A stretch of DNA of 64,000 bases from Sulfurimicrobium sp964384915 (GCA_964384915.1 CAYLMA010000001.1:186001-250000); one strand, 5' to 3'. Numbered from the stretch's first letter, positions 45,526 to 54,555 are shown. The notes: generated by a model not told the origin, from the sequence alone. A program made the numbers and translations.

Positions 45526-45615
45526 ACAGGCGCGCATTCTACAGGATGTTCTGAAAGGCAAGAAATCCCCAGCCAAATGACGTGGCAAAACACTTTTAAA
45601 ACGCAGCGTTAGCAG

Positions 45616-45645
45616 TTGACCTAGCTGGATTTTTCAAATTATAGT
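45616..45645 (+). promoter_or_regulatory. Sigma-70 promoter directly before zapB-like gene
   Basis: TTGACC at 45616-45621, an 18-base spacer and TATAGT at 45640-45645. The predicted start point, six to eight bases downstream, coincides with the ATG at 45652, which has no ribosome site, so the message may be leaderless. Confidence 0.7.
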
Positions 45646-45651
45646 GTGCGC

Positions 45652-45852
45652 ATGCAAGCGGAAATAAAATTACTGGAAGAGAAAGTCGCGCAGATCGCAC
45701 AGATGTGCCAGCAATTGCGCTCCGAAAATATTCAGTTGCGCCAGCAGCTGGCCACCGCCCAAAACCAGAGCAAACTTCTGGGCGACAAGATCATGGGGGC
45801 GCAAACGCGCCTTGAAGCACTGATGGAGCAAATTCCGGAGTCCGCCGAATGA
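45652..45852 (+). CDS. ZapB-like coiled-coil division protein (TIGR02449 type)
   Basis: 66 residues, almost entirely coiled coil (EIKLLEEKVAQIAQMCQQLR and RQQLATAQNQ). This small protein before zapA is standard in Proteobacteria and belongs to the TIGR02449 group, sometimes called ZapB. It would bridge ZapA and the nucleoid at the division ring. The ATG overlaps no ribosome site; a GTG two codons upstream also lacks one. Its stop overlaps zapA by ATGA. Confidence 0.85.
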   Translation: MQAEIKLLEEKVAQIAQMCQQLRSENIQLRQQLATAQNQSKLLGDKIMGAQTRLEALMEQIPESAE

Positions 45853-46157
45853 GTGAAATCAAGGGCCTGGACGTCGCCATCATGGGACGGGAATTTCGCG
45901 TTGCCTGCCCCGAGGACGAACAGGAAGCACTGCTCCAATCCGTTGACTACCTTGACCGGAAAATGCGCGAGATCCGCGACAGCGGCAAAGTCATCGGCGT
46001 TGAACGCATTGCCATCATGGCCGCTTTGAACATCACGCATGAACTGCTGAATACGCGCATCGCAGGTTCTTTTGACATCGGTGAGTTCAAGAGTAGAATA
46101 AATGCCATGCAGGCTCAAATAGAGCAGGCAATGACGGAGCAGGACGAACTGTTTTAG
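45849..46157 (+). CDS. zapA: ZapA, cell division ring-associated protein
   Basis: 102 residues. The ZapA core LDVAIMGREFRVACPEDEQE and LLQSVDYLDRKMREIRDSGK, then the long helix VERIAIMAALNITHELLNTR and a coiled-coil tail. It binds and crosslinks FtsZ filaments. ATGA overlap with the zapB-like gene indicates translational coupling. The 6S RNA gene follows directly. Confidence 0.95.
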   Translation: MSEIKGLDVAIMGREFRVACPEDEQEALLQSVDYLDRKMREIRDSGKVIGVERIAIMAALNITHELLNTRIAGSFDIGEFKSRINAMQAQIEQAMTEQDELF

Positions 46158-46199
46158 CAGGTTGCGAGTGGAACGAGTTTTTCGCAACCAGCTTGCCGA

Positions 46200-46382
46200 G
46201 TTGTCCCCTGCGGTGTTCGTCTAGGCTAAATATTCTTTGAACCAATATATAAAGTTTGGTTGTAGCCTTTAAGAGTGCTGTTGTGCGCGTCCCTCTGCGG
46301 ATGTGCCTGAAGCACTCGGGCCGCGACCCTCTTGGACCTCAGGTTCAAGATGATAGCCTGACGGCATGCGCGGGGGGCACTT
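46200..46382 (+). ncRNA. ssrS: 6S RNA
   Basis: Located between zapA and the 5-formyl-THF cyclo-ligase gene, the canonical place for ssrS. The ends pair (CCCCTGCG near 46205 with CGCGGGGG near 46374), the central part is an imperfect duplex with an open bubble, and the 3' half holds GGACCTCAGGTTCAAG, TAGCCTG and GGCATG as in enterobacterial 6S RNA. It mimics an open promoter and sequesters sigma-70 RNA polymerase in stationary phase. The ends are approximate. Confidence 0.9.
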
Positions 46383-46418
46383 ACCCCCTAACCTGTTGTC
46401 GTTTTTCCTTCGAACACC

Positions 46419-47021
46419 TTGAATAAATCCCAACTGCGGCGCCATTTGCGCCAATTGCGCAGCCAGCTTTCGCTGCACCAGCGGCGTGCAGCGGCCAATG
46501 GCCTGTTGCGGGTAGCCATGCGCGAGCGCTTGCTGCTGCGCTTTAGCCGCATCGGTTTTTACCTGCCCTTCGAGGGCGAGATGGATCTGCTGCCCCTGCT
46601 CAACCAGGCCTTGCATCTGGGGAAATCCTGCTATTTGCCCGTGGTGCCGCTGCGCTTCCAGAAACATCTCCACTTCACCCGCCTCACCAGCCGCCCCAAC
46701 TGGTACCTCAACCGCTTCGGCATACACGAGCACTGGTCGCCCCGGCCGGTGCGCGCCAGCCAGCTCGACCTGTTGTTCATGCCGCTGGTGGGGTTTGACG
46801 AAGAGGGATTCCGGCTCGGGATGGGCGGCGGATTCTACGACACCAGCCTGGCCTTTCTCGGGCGGCGCAAAACATGGCGCAAACCCTATCTGGTCGGCAT
46901 CGGCTACGAATGCCAGAAAGTAAAAGAAGTCCCGCGCGACCCCTGGGACATGCCCCTCGATGCCGCGCTCACCGAGCGCCGGCTCTACCGCTTCGCGCGC
47001 AGCGCACACTCCCCAACTTGA
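46419..47021 (+). CDS. 5-formyltetrahydrofolate cyclo-ligase
   Basis: 200 residues, TTG start. The family sequence has LRRHLRQLRSQLSLHQRRAA at the start, IGFYLPFEGEMDLLPLL and the ATP/substrate region DLLFMPLVGFDEEGFRLGMGGGFYDTSLAFL. It converts 5-formyl-THF to 5,10-methenyl-THF. Association with 6S RNA and zapA is conserved (ygfA in E. coli). An ATG is not available near this start; no other in-frame start fits better. Confidence 0.92.
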   Translation: MNKSQLRRHLRQLRSQLSLHQRRAAANGLLRVAMRERLLLRFSRIGFYLPFEGEMDLLPLLNQALHLGKSCYLPVVPLRFQKHLHFTRLTSRPNWYLNRFGIHEHWSPRPVRASQLDLLFMPLVGFDEEGFRLGMGGGFYDTSLAFLGRRKTWRKPYLVGIGYECQKVKEVPRDPWDMPLDAALTERRLYRFARSAHSPT

Positions 47022-47037
47022 ACTTCAGGAAAGAAAC

Positions 47038-47493
47038 ATGCGTTACTGGCTGATGAAATCCGAACCCTCCGATGTCAGCATCGACGACCTTGCCGCCCTG
47101 CCCAACCAGAGCGTGGCATGGTATGGCGTGCGCAACTACCAGGCGCGCAATTTCATGCGCGACCAGATGAGGGTCGGCGACCAGGTGTTCTTCTACCACT
47201 CGAACTGCGACGAGCCGGGCATCGCCGGGCTGGCAACGGTCAGCAAGCTGGCCTACCCGGATCAGACCCAGTTCGACCCGAAGAACAAGTATTTCGACCC
47301 CAAGGCGACGCCGGAAAACCCGCGCTGGATGAACGTGGATGTGAAGCTGGTGAAAAAGATGCGGCTGGTGAGTCTCAAGGAACTGCGCAGCCACCCCGAA
47401 CTGGAGCATATGCGCATTTTGCAGAAGGGCAACCGGCTGTCGATCACGCCGGTCGATCCCAGGGAGTGGGAATTTATCCTGGGGCTTCTATAA
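47038..47493 (+). CDS. EVE domain protein
   Basis: 151 residues, entirely an EVE (PUA-like) domain: MRYWLMKSEPSDVSIDDL, WYGVRNYQARNFMRDQMRVGDQVFFYHSN, GIAGLATVSKLAYPDQTQFD and LRILQKGNRLSITPV-type ending (MRILQKGNRLSITPVDP). EVE domains recognise modified bases. The ATG at 47038 follows GAAAGAAAC. It lies 16 bases after the cyclo-ligase gene, as in many Betaproteobacteria. Confidence 0.93.
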   Translation: MRYWLMKSEPSDVSIDDLAALPNQSVAWYGVRNYQARNFMRDQMRVGDQVFFYHSNCDEPGIAGLATVSKLAYPDQTQFDPKNKYFDPKATPENPRWMNVDVKLVKKMRLVSLKELRSHPELEHMRILQKGNRLSITPVDPREWEFILGLL

Positions 47494-47499
47494 GGCCGC

Positions 47500-48465
47500 C
47501 TATTCGAACAGGGCTGAGACGAACTCCTGCGCCACGAACGGGCGCAAATCGTCGAGCTGCTCGCCCACGCCGATAAAGCGGATCGGAATCGGCCGGGTGC
47601 GGGAGATGGCCGCGATGATGCCGCCCTTGGCCGTGCCGTCGAGCTTGGTCAGCACCAGGCCCGTCACCTGCAATGCGTCGTCGAAGGCCTTGACCTGCGC
47701 CAGGCCGTTCTGGCCGGTATTGGCATCGAGCACCAGCAGCACTTCGTGCGGGCCGCTGGGCTCGGCCTTGGCGATGACACGCTTGACCTTCTTGATCTCT
47801 TCCATCAGGTGCAACTGCGTCGGCAGCCGGCCGGCGGTATCCGCCAGCACCACATCGATGCCGCGCGCCTTGGCAGCCTGGATGGCGTCGTAAATCACGG
47901 CGGCCGAGTCCCCGCTCTCCTGGGTGATTACGGTGACATTGTTGCGCTCGCCCCAGATCATCAACTGCTCCCGGGCCGCCGCGCGGAAGGTGTCTCCCGC
48001 TGCCAGCAGCACCGATTTCCCCTGGGATTGGTAATATTTGGCCAGCTTGCCGATGGTGGTGGTTTTCCCCGCGCCATTTACCCCTGCCAGCATGATAATG
48101 AAGGGGCGCCGGCCTTCGACTTCCAGCGGCGCTTCCAGCGGCCGCAACAATGCCAGCAAGGACTGCTGCAGCGCGTCTTTCAACTGCCCTGCCTCGACCA
48201 GCCCATCACGCTTGACGCGAACGCGAAGATCATCAAGCAGGTGCTGGGTGGCGGCCACACCCACGTCCGAGGTCAGAAGAATGGTTTCCAGCTCTTCATA
48301 CAGCTCATCGTCAATTCTGGCGCCGCTGCCGAAAAGATTCGCCACCTTGCGCCCGAACTGTTCGCGGGTACGCGTCAGGCCTTGTTTCAAGCGCGCAGCC
48401 CAGCCCTCCGGCTTGCTCTCCGCCTCAGCCACAGGCGCTTCGGACTTCTTGAAGAAACTAAACAT
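47500..48465 (-). CDS. ftsY: FtsY, signal recognition particle receptor
   Basis: 321 residues. N-terminal NG domain begins after a short acidic A region (residues 1-20). SRP GTPase motifs: GVNGAGKTTTIGKLA near 130, DTAGRLPTQLHLM near 215 and TKLDGTAKGG near 275. It receives ribosome-nascent-chain-SRP complexes at the membrane. The A domain is very short, common in this class. Divergent from the M16 peptidase gene. Confidence 0.96.
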   Translation of the reverse strand: MFSFFKKSEAPVAEAESKPEGWAARLKQGLTRTREQFGRKVANLFGSGARIDDELYEELETILLTSDVGVAATQHLLDDLRVRVKRDGLVEAGQLKDALQQSLLALLRPLEAPLEVEGRRPFIIMLAGVNGAGKTTTIGKLAKYYQSQGKSVLLAAGDTFRAAAREQLMIWGERNNVTVITQESGDSAAVIYDAIQAAKARGIDVVLADTAGRLPTQLHLMEEIKKVKRVIAKAEPSGPHEVLLVLDANTGQNGLAQVKAFDDALQVTGLVLTKLDGTAKGGIIAAISRTRPIPIRFIGVGEQLDDLRPFVAQEFVSALFE

Positions 48466-48560
48466 GGTGGTTTCGTGTCAGTGAGTATTGCAGTGAATGG
48501 GGATAGCTTATAATCCCTACCATTTTATCCTGAATAAATACCAAAAAGTAGGAGGTTTAT

Positions 48561-49925
48561 GTGCTGACAAAAGCGTTGCTGGGGGTAGCCCTGCTCGGAC
48601 TGGCTGGAGGAGCGGCCGCCAACCCTTACGAACACCGTCTGGCCAACGGCATGAAGGTGATCGTCAAGGAGGACCGGCGCGCGCCCGTGGTGGTGTCCCA
48701 GATCTGGTACCGTGCGGGCAGCATGGACGAACAGAACGGCACGACCGGGGTGGCGCATGTGCTGGAACACATGATGTTCAAGGGCACACCCAAAGTCCCG
48801 GCAGGCCAGTTCTCTAAAATCATCGCGGAAGCGGGCGGACGCGAGAATGCCTTCACCAACCGCGACTACACTGCATATTTCCAGCAGCTTAAAACCGACA
48901 AACTGCCGCTGGCTTTCAAGCTGGAAGCAGACCGCATGGAAAACCTGGTGCTGACGGAACAGGAATTCGCCAAGGAAATCCAGGTTGTAATGGAAGAGCG
49001 CCGCATGCGCACCGATGACAAACCCCAGGCCCTGGTTTTCGAACAGCTCAATGCAGCCGCATTGAGCGCCCACCCCTATCGTCATCCCGTGATCGGCTGG
49101 ATGGACGATCTGGAAAATATGCGCGTGGAGGATGCGCGTGCCTGGTACCAGCGCTGGTATGCGCCCAATAACGCCACCCTGGTGGTGGTCGGTGACGTCC
49201 AGCACAAGGAGGTGTTCAAACTGGCGCAAACCCATTTCGGCCCGCTCAAGGCGCATCCGCTACCGGCCCGCAAACCGCAGCAGGAGCCGCAACAACGCGG
49301 CATCAAGCGCGTGATGGTTAAAGCGCAAGCCAAACTGCCTTACCTTGCGCTGGCCTACCGCGTTCCCGTTCTTCAGGATGTCAGCCTGGACAGCGAGCCC
49401 TATGCGCTGGAAATCCTGTCGGGCGTGCTTGACGGACATGCCGCAGCGCGCCTGAACCAGGCGCTGGTGCGAGAGAGCCGCCTGGCAACCGAGGTTGGCG
49501 CCGGTTACGGCGCCATTTCGCGCGGCCCGGGGTTGTTCCTGATCGAAGCCACGCCCAGCGAAGGCAAGAACGTGCTCGATCTGGAGCAGGGCATTCGCCA
49601 GGAAATCGCCCGCGTGCAGCGTGAAGGCATCAGCGCCGAGGAGTTACAGCGGGTCAAGGCACAGGTCGTCGCCACCCAGGTCTACCAGCGCGACTCGATG
49701 TTCTACCAGGGCATGCTGATTGGCCAAATGGAAAGCACGGGACTCTCCTGGCGCGATGAAAAAATCATGCTCGAGCGGCTCAACGCCGTCACAGCGGAAC
49801 AGGTCCAGGCCGTGGCACAAAAATACCTGCAGGATGATGGGCTCACGCTTGCCACACTCGATCCGCAGCCAATGGAAGCGAAGCGACCCACTCAAAACAC
49901 GGCCGGAGGACGCCATGCTCACTAA
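48561..49925 (+). CDS. M16-family zinc peptidase, exported, catalytic
   Basis: 454 residues, GTG start with AGGAGG five bases upstream. Signal peptide MLTKALLGVALLGLAGGAAA. The inverted zinc motif HVLEHMMFKGT (HxxEH) near residue 65 and the distal Glu in EEIQVVMEERRMRTD-type helix are present. The C-terminal half has the M16 non-catalytic domain. It would act in the periplasm. It pairs with the next gene, a homologue that lacks the zinc site. Confidence 0.93.
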   Translation: MLTKALLGVALLGLAGGAAANPYEHRLANGMKVIVKEDRRAPVVVSQIWYRAGSMDEQNGTTGVAHVLEHMMFKGTPKVPAGQFSKIIAEAGGRENAFTNRDYTAYFQQLKTDKLPLAFKLEADRMENLVLTEQEFAKEIQVVMEERRMRTDDKPQALVFEQLNAAALSAHPYRHPVIGWMDDLENMRVEDARAWYQRWYAPNNATLVVVGDVQHKEVFKLAQTHFGPLKAHPLPARKPQQEPQQRGIKRVMVKAQAKLPYLALAYRVPVLQDVSLDSEPYALEILSGVLDGHAAARLNQALVRESRLATEVGAGYGAISRGPGLFLIEATPSEGKNVLDLEQGIRQEIARVQREGISAEELQRVKAQVVATQVYQRDSMFYQGMLIGQMESTGLSWRDEKIMLERLNAVTAEQVQAVAQKYLQDDGLTLATLDPQPMEAKRPTQNTAGGRHAH

Positions 49926-51237
49926 ACTGACAATTTCACTACTGGGCGGCCTTGCTATTTTCCTGGCTAGCGCCGCCCACGCCGCACTGCCCATCCAGCA
50001 CTGGCAAACCACCAATGGCGCGCAGGTGTACTTTGTGGAAAGCCGCGGCCTGCCGCTGCTGGACATCAGCGTTGAATTCGATGCCGGATCACGCCGCGAC
50101 ACGCCCGCCCAGGCAGGGCTGGCCAGCCTGACCTCACGAACCCTGAGCCTGGGCGCAAGTGGGCTGCCGGAGGAAACCATTTCACGCCGCCTGGCCGATG
50201 TGGGCGCACAGCTTGCCGCAAGCTTCGAACCGGATCGTGCCGGTATGACATTGCGCACGCTAAGCAGTGAGCGCGAACGCAGCCAGTCGCTCGATTTGCT
50301 GGCCAGGGTGTTGCAACAGCCGGATTTCCCCGATGCCGCCATTGAACGCGAAAAAGCGCGCACCATTGCCGGGTTAAAAGAAGAAGGCACCCAACCCGGG
50401 CCAATCGGTGACAAGGCCTTTTACGCAGCCCTTTATGGCGCCCACCCCTATGGACTGCCTGGCACGGGCAAGATCGAAACGCTGACCACACTGCAACGGC
50501 AGGATGTTGCCGCATTTTACCGCCGTCACTATGTCGCCGAAGCTGCGGTGATCTCGCTGGTGGGGGATGTCAGCCGCACTCAGGCCGAAGCCATCGCCGA
50601 GCAGCTTTCCGCCGGGCTGCCGCGCGCCACGGCCCCCCTGCCGGCCCTGCCCGTAATTGCGCCTCCGGCACGGGGAGAGACCCTCCGAATCCCCCACCCG
50701 GCAAGCCAGAGCCATATCCTGCTCGGCACGCCGGGCATGAGCCGCAACGACCCGGATTATTTCGCACTTTACCTCGGCAACTATATTTTGGGCGGCGGCG
50801 GATTTGCTTCCCGGCTGACCGATGAAGTGCGTGAGAAACGCGGCCTCGCTTACAGCGTTTACAGTTATTTCCTGCCGCTGGCGCAACCCGGCCCATTTCA
50901 GATCGGCCTGCAGACCAAGCAGGAACAATCCCAGCAAGCTCTGGACATCGTGCGCGCCACGCTCAGCCGGTTCGTGACAGAAGGGCCGACCCAGGACGAA
51001 TTGCGGAGAGCCAAGCAGAATATCGGCGGCGGCTTTCCATTGCGCATCGACAGCAACAAAAAAATACTCGGTTACCTCGGCCTGATTGGCTTCTATCACC
51101 TGCCGCTGGATTATCTCGACGAATTTGCGAACAAGATTGAAAAAGTCACACTGGCGGATGCCAAGGACGCATTCAAACGCCGTATTGACCCCGAAAGAAT
51201 GGTGACGGTAATCGTGGGCGGTGATGGCGAAAAGTAA
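49915..51237 (+). CDS. M16-family peptidase partner lacking the zinc motif
   Basis: 440 residues. Signal peptide LTISLLGGLAIFLASAAHA. The position of HxxEH reads AGLASLTSRTL, so no zinc can be bound, while the C-terminal domain keeps the substrate-binding YILGGGGFASRLTDEVREK (with RGLAYSVYSYF) region. This matches bacterial M16 pairs where one subunit is catalytic and the other supplies an Arg-Tyr pair. The ATG at 49915 overlaps the stop of the first gene. Confidence 0.9.
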   Translation: MLTKLTISLLGGLAIFLASAAHAALPIQHWQTTNGAQVYFVESRGLPLLDISVEFDAGSRRDTPAQAGLASLTSRTLSLGASGLPEETISRRLADVGAQLAASFEPDRAGMTLRTLSSERERSQSLDLLARVLQQPDFPDAAIEREKARTIAGLKEEGTQPGPIGDKAFYAALYGAHPYGLPGTGKIETLTTLQRQDVAAFYRRHYVAEAAVISLVGDVSRTQAEAIAEQLSAGLPRATAPLPALPVIAPPARGETLRIPHPASQSHILLGTPGMSRNDPDYFALYLGNYILGGGGFASRLTDEVREKRGLAYSVYSYFLPLAQPGPFQIGLQTKQEQSQQALDIVRATLSRFVTEGPTQDELRRAKQNIGGGFPLRIDSNKKILGYLGLIGFYHLPLDYLDEFANKIEKVTLADAKDAFKRRIDPERMVTVIVGGDGEK

Positions 51238-51769
51238 CCGTGTCCGCATCATTGGCGGGGACTGGCGCAGCCGCTTGCTCACCTTCCCCGATGTGGTAGG
51301 ATTGAGGCCCACCCCTGACCGGGTGAGGGAAACAGTTTTCAACTGGCTGGGCCAGATCATGGATGGCAAACGCTGTCTCGATCTCTTTGCCGGCAGTGGC
51401 GCATTGGGATTTGAAGCGCTTTCGCGCGGCGCCCGGCAGGTCGTGATGGTAGAGCGCGACAACAAGGTGGCGCGTGCGCTGAAGGAAAATGCCGCCATGT
51501 TGAAGGCGGAAAACCTTGAGCTGGTAGTTGCGGATGCGCTTAAATTCCTCGACCAGGACGCACGGGATTTCGACGTGATCTTTGTCGATCCGCCCTATCA
51601 ACTGAATCTGCTGCCTCTTGTTTTACCCAGGCTATTGCCCCATTTAGCGGATGGGGGCCTGGTGTACACCGAAGCCGACATACCGCTGGAATTTCCGGCA
51701 GAATGGCAGACTTGGCGCCAAGGCAAGGCGGGTCTGGTGCATTACTATCTTTTAAGGAAAGCGGGCTGA
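51224..51769 (+). CDS. rsmD: RsmD, 16S rRNA G966 N2-methyltransferase
   Basis: 181 residues. Rossmann motif I DLFAGSGALGFEALSRGA near 50 and motif IV VDPPYQLNLLPLV near 125, with RLLTFPDVVGLRPTPDRVRE at the start, as in RsmD. A GTG three bases upstream could also start. The gene overlaps the M16 partner by 14 bases and is four bases before coaD, the usual rsmD-coaD-yfhL order in this class. Confidence 0.94.
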   Translation: MAKSNRVRIIGGDWRSRLLTFPDVVGLRPTPDRVRETVFNWLGQIMDGKRCLDLFAGSGALGFEALSRGARQVVMVERDNKVARALKENAAMLKAENLELVVADALKFLDQDARDFDVIFVDPPYQLNLLPLVLPRLLPHLADGGLVYTEADIPLEFPAEWQTWRQGKAGLVHYYLLRKAG

Positions 51770-51772
51770 CAC

Positions 51773-52258
51773 ATGCTCAAGGCCATTTACCCCGGCACCT
51801 TTGACCCGGTTACCCGGGGCCACGAGGATCTGGTTCGCCGCGCCTCGCGCATATTCGATGAAGTCGTCGTGGCGGTCGCCGACAGCCGCTCCAAGCAGCC
51901 TTTTTTCAGCCTGCAGGAGCGGGTTGAAATGGCGTCCGAGGTGCTGACGGATTGCCCCAACGTGCGTGTTACCGGCTTTTCAGGATTGCTTATCCATTTC
52001 CTGCAACAGCAGGAAGCGACTATCATATTGCGTGGATTGCGAGCGGTATCGGATTTTGAATATGAATTTCAGCTAGCGGGAATGAACCGCAACCTGTACC
52101 CCAATGTTGAAACGATTTTTCTCACTCCCTCTGAGCAGTACATGTTCATTTCTGCCAGCATGGTGCGTGAGATTGCTCTGCTGGGCGGCGATGTCAGCCA
52201 ATTTGTGCAACCCGTGGTGAGCAGCAGGCTGAGCAACAGGATTATCAACTTTAACTAA
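51773..52258 (+). CDS. coaD: CoaD, phosphopantetheine adenylyltransferase
   Basis: 161 residues. Nucleotidyltransferase motif YPGTFDPVTRGHEDL at the start, ILRGLRAVSDFEYEFQLAGMNR and the C-terminal ISASMVREIALLGG. It makes dephospho-CoA. Full length for the family. Confidence 0.97.
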   Translation: MLKAIYPGTFDPVTRGHEDLVRRASRIFDEVVVAVADSRSKQPFFSLQERVEMASEVLTDCPNVRVTGFSGLLIHFLQQQEATIILRGLRAVSDFEYEFQLAGMNRNLYPNVETIFLTPSEQYMFISASMVREIALLGGDVSQFVQPVVSSRLSNRIINFN

Positions 52259-52276
52259 ACGAACGAGGAAACTGCC

Positions 52277-52528
52277 ATGGCATTAATGATTACCGACGAA
52301 TGCATCAACTGTGACGTGTGCGAGCCTGAGTGCCCCAACGGCGCAATTTCGCAGGGTGATGAAATCTATATCATCGACCCCAGCCTGTGTACCGAATGCG
52401 TCGGTCACTATGATGAACCGCAGTGCATCTCGGTTTGCCCGGTGGACTGCATCATCGTCAATCCTGAGCACGTCGAAAGCAAGGACGATCTTCAGGCCAA
52501 GTACGAGAAGTTGACCGCCCAAGGCTAG
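52277..52528 (+). CDS. YfhL-type 2[4Fe-4S] ferredoxin
   Basis: 83 residues. Two cluster motifs: CINCDVCEPECPNGAI and CTECVGHYDEPQCISVCPVDCI, with the extended loop in the second typical of the YfhL/Alvin ferredoxin type. A low-potential electron carrier. In related organisms this ferredoxin may serve benzoyl-CoA or other reductases, so a partner cannot be named. GAGGAA lies before the ATG. Confidence 0.94.
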   Translation: MALMITDECINCDVCEPECPNGAISQGDEIYIIDPSLCTECVGHYDEPQCISVCPVDCIIVNPEHVESKDDLQAKYEKLTAQG

Positions 52529-52540
52529 ATTCCGGACGTA

Positions 52541-52583
52541 AAAAACCCCGCATCGGGAGCCAGGGCGCTCCATGCGGGGTTTT
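52541..52583 (+). terminator. Rho-independent terminator after ferredoxin gene
   Basis: AACCCCGCAT with ATGCGGGGTT and inner CGGGAGC/GCGCTCC, CAGG loop region, followed by TTTGCG and preceded by an A-tract. Works in both directions between the ferredoxin and dynamin genes. Confidence 0.9.
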
Positions 52584-52596
52584 GCGTTTCCGCCTC

Positions 52597-54555
52597 CTAG
52601 GCAGCGAGTTGCTGCGATCCGCTTTCGAAATCCAGAGCCTGCGCCAAACCCCGCTGCAAACCCCTGAGATCGTCGAGTTGCGCGGCAATGACCGCTTCCA
52701 TCTGTTCCAATTCGGCAATCCGGTCTTCCAGGGTGTCCGTTGCCTTGTGGATGCGCTTGATGCTTTCCAGGCGGCGGCGCAATTGCAACTGATGCTCCCG
52801 CACCTGGGTTTCCATCGGCGCCATCACCGCCTTGAGCCAGTTCTCGACATCGCGATTGGCCACCTCGTAAACGTGGACTACCCGGCTGGCAATGGTCTCG
52901 AAAAACTTGGTGGTCAGCGTGAACTGCTCATTGGTCAGCATGTTCAGCGCCGTATTGAAGTGGTCGTTGTAGCCCTTTTCCAGCTTGGCGATCTCCTTCA
53001 GGTATTTCAGGGTCGAGAAGGGCGGAGGCGCGCTCTGCGACAAGCCATGATCCTCGCTGAACTTTTTGTACATGCTGTCCATCATGTGCTTGATTTCTTC
53101 GACCTGCTTGCCAGATTCGCTGATATTTTCAGACACATGCTTGAAAAAACCGTTCATCGCATCGCGGATGCCCTTGCTGAAACGGCTGCTGACCATGGCA
53201 TCACGGGTGTTCTTCACCTCGACTTTGAGCGAGTCCATGCCGAGGTAGGTAAACAGGATATTGGTCTGCTGCGAAAATACGCTGCGTAACGCCTGGAAAC
53301 GCTGCAAGCCTTTTTCGAAGCTTTCCTTGTCGCGCTTGACCTTCTCCATCATGTGCTCGATCACATCCTGGTTCTTGCCGCGCAGGCCCTTGAGTTCTTC
53401 CAGTTGCTCGCTCACGCCGCTCATGCGCGCATCGAGGATGGAATGCGTGACACTCATCATGTCCTCGACTTCACTCTGGGTGTTGTCGCGCACGATTTCC
53501 TGCTTGGATGGAATCAGCTCGTCGGACAGGGCCTTTTCCAGTGCCGGCAGACGGCTCTTTTCGAGCAGCAGCGGGTCCTGGTTAATCTTGGCCAGCAAGC
53601 CTTTCTGAGCCGAGATGGGGAACACCTGGGATGATTTGATGCCCAGCAAATCGGCGCTGCTGGTGACTTGAGACTGAATTTCGCGCTCGATTTCCTCGCC
53701 GCTCTTGAGTTCATCCCACAAACCATCGATCTTGTTAAGCACGACCAGACGGCCCTTCTGGCGCCCCTGGGGATTGCCGACGTAATCGCGCCAGACTTCA
53801 ATATCGGTCTTGGTCACGCCGGTATCTGCGGCCAGCATGAACAGAACCGCATGGGCATTGGGCAGCATGTTGATGGTCAATTCGGGCTCGGTACCGATCG
53901 CGTTCAGGCCCGGCGTATCCAGGATCACCAGCCCCTGTTTCAGCAAAGGGTGGGGAAAATTGATAATGGCATGGCGCCAGCAAGGCACTTCTATCGTGCC
54001 GTCGGCCTGCAGGGTGAACGCGTTATCCGGATTTTTTTCATCGAACAGCCCGTAGCGCTGCGCTTCTTCCTTGCTGACCCGCTTGACCAGACTCACTTGC
54101 TGGAAAGCGGTCAACATACCTTCGGCGGAATTGACATCGAGCGGGAATACCTGCCACTCGTCCACGTAACGCTTGTATTCCGTGGTCGTGGTATCGCTGG
54201 CGCGAGTTTCAATCGGCAACAGCTGAATACAGGGTTCGCGGCCCTCTTCGTACATCAACTCGGTGGGGCACATGGTGGTGCGCCCCGCGCTGGAAGGCAG
54301 CAGGCGCAGACCGTAGCCGGCGAAGAAAATGGCATTGATCAGTTCGGATTTTCCGCGCGAAAATTCGGCCACAAAGGCCACATTGAGCTTGTCGTCGCGC
54401 AAGCGATCGAGAATGTGCTGAATGCGCAGATCAGTCTGGCCGTCGTTCAGCTCCTGCTCGTTCAACCAGTTGCGGTAACCGCTGATATTGTCGGACAGCC
54501 CAGTGCGCCAAGCGCTGTAAGCCTCAAAATGTGCGACCAGATTTTTGTTTGTCAT
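52597..54555 (-). CDS. Dynamin-family large GTPase
   Basis: 652 residues. Walker A VAEFSRGKSELINAIFF near residue 68 (EFSRGKS), switch I region ending GRTTMCPTELMY, G3 ILDTPGLN near 215 and G4 LNKIDGLWDE near 270, then long alpha-helical stalk segments with coiled coil (LEELKGLRGKNQDVIEHMME; RRRLESIKRIHKATDTLED). No transmembrane helix is clear. Bacterial dynamin-like proteins act in membrane remodelling or phage defence. It is a single gene with no paired second dynamin beside it. Start at 54555 with GGGGA upstream. Confidence 0.88.
   Translation of the reverse strand: MTNKNLVAHFEAYSAWRTGLSDNISGYRNWLNEQELNDGQTDLRIQHILDRLRDDKLNVAFVAEFSRGKSELINAIFFAGYGLRLLPSSAGRTTMCPTELMYEEGREPCIQLLPIETRASDTTTTEYKRYVDEWQVFPLDVNSAEGMLTAFQQVSLVKRVSKEEAQRYGLFDEKNPDNAFTLQADGTIEVPCWRHAIINFPHPLLKQGLVILDTPGLNAIGTEPELTINMLPNAHAVLFMLAADTGVTKTDIEVWRDYVGNPQGRQKGRLVVLNKIDGLWDELKSGEEIEREIQSQVTSSADLLGIKSSQVFPISAQKGLLAKINQDPLLLEKSRLPALEKALSDELIPSKQEIVRDNTQSEVEDMMSVTHSILDARMSGVSEQLEELKGLRGKNQDVIEHMMEKVKRDKESFEKGLQRFQALRSVFSQQTNILFTYLGMDSLKVEVKNTRDAMVSSRFSKGIRDAMNGFFKHVSENISESGKQVEEIKHMMDSMYKKFSEDHGLSQSAPPPFSTLKYLKEIAKLEKGYNDHFNTALNMLTNEQFTLTTKFFETIASRVVHVYEVANRDVENWLKAVMAPMETQVREHQLQLRRRLESIKRIHKATDTLEDRIAELEQMEAVIAAQLDDLRGLQRGLAQALDFESGSQQLAA

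Noticed and set aside
46269..47009. Antisense frame across 6S RNA and cyclo-ligase gene
   Set aside because: Both the RNA and the enzyme are well supported on the plus strand.
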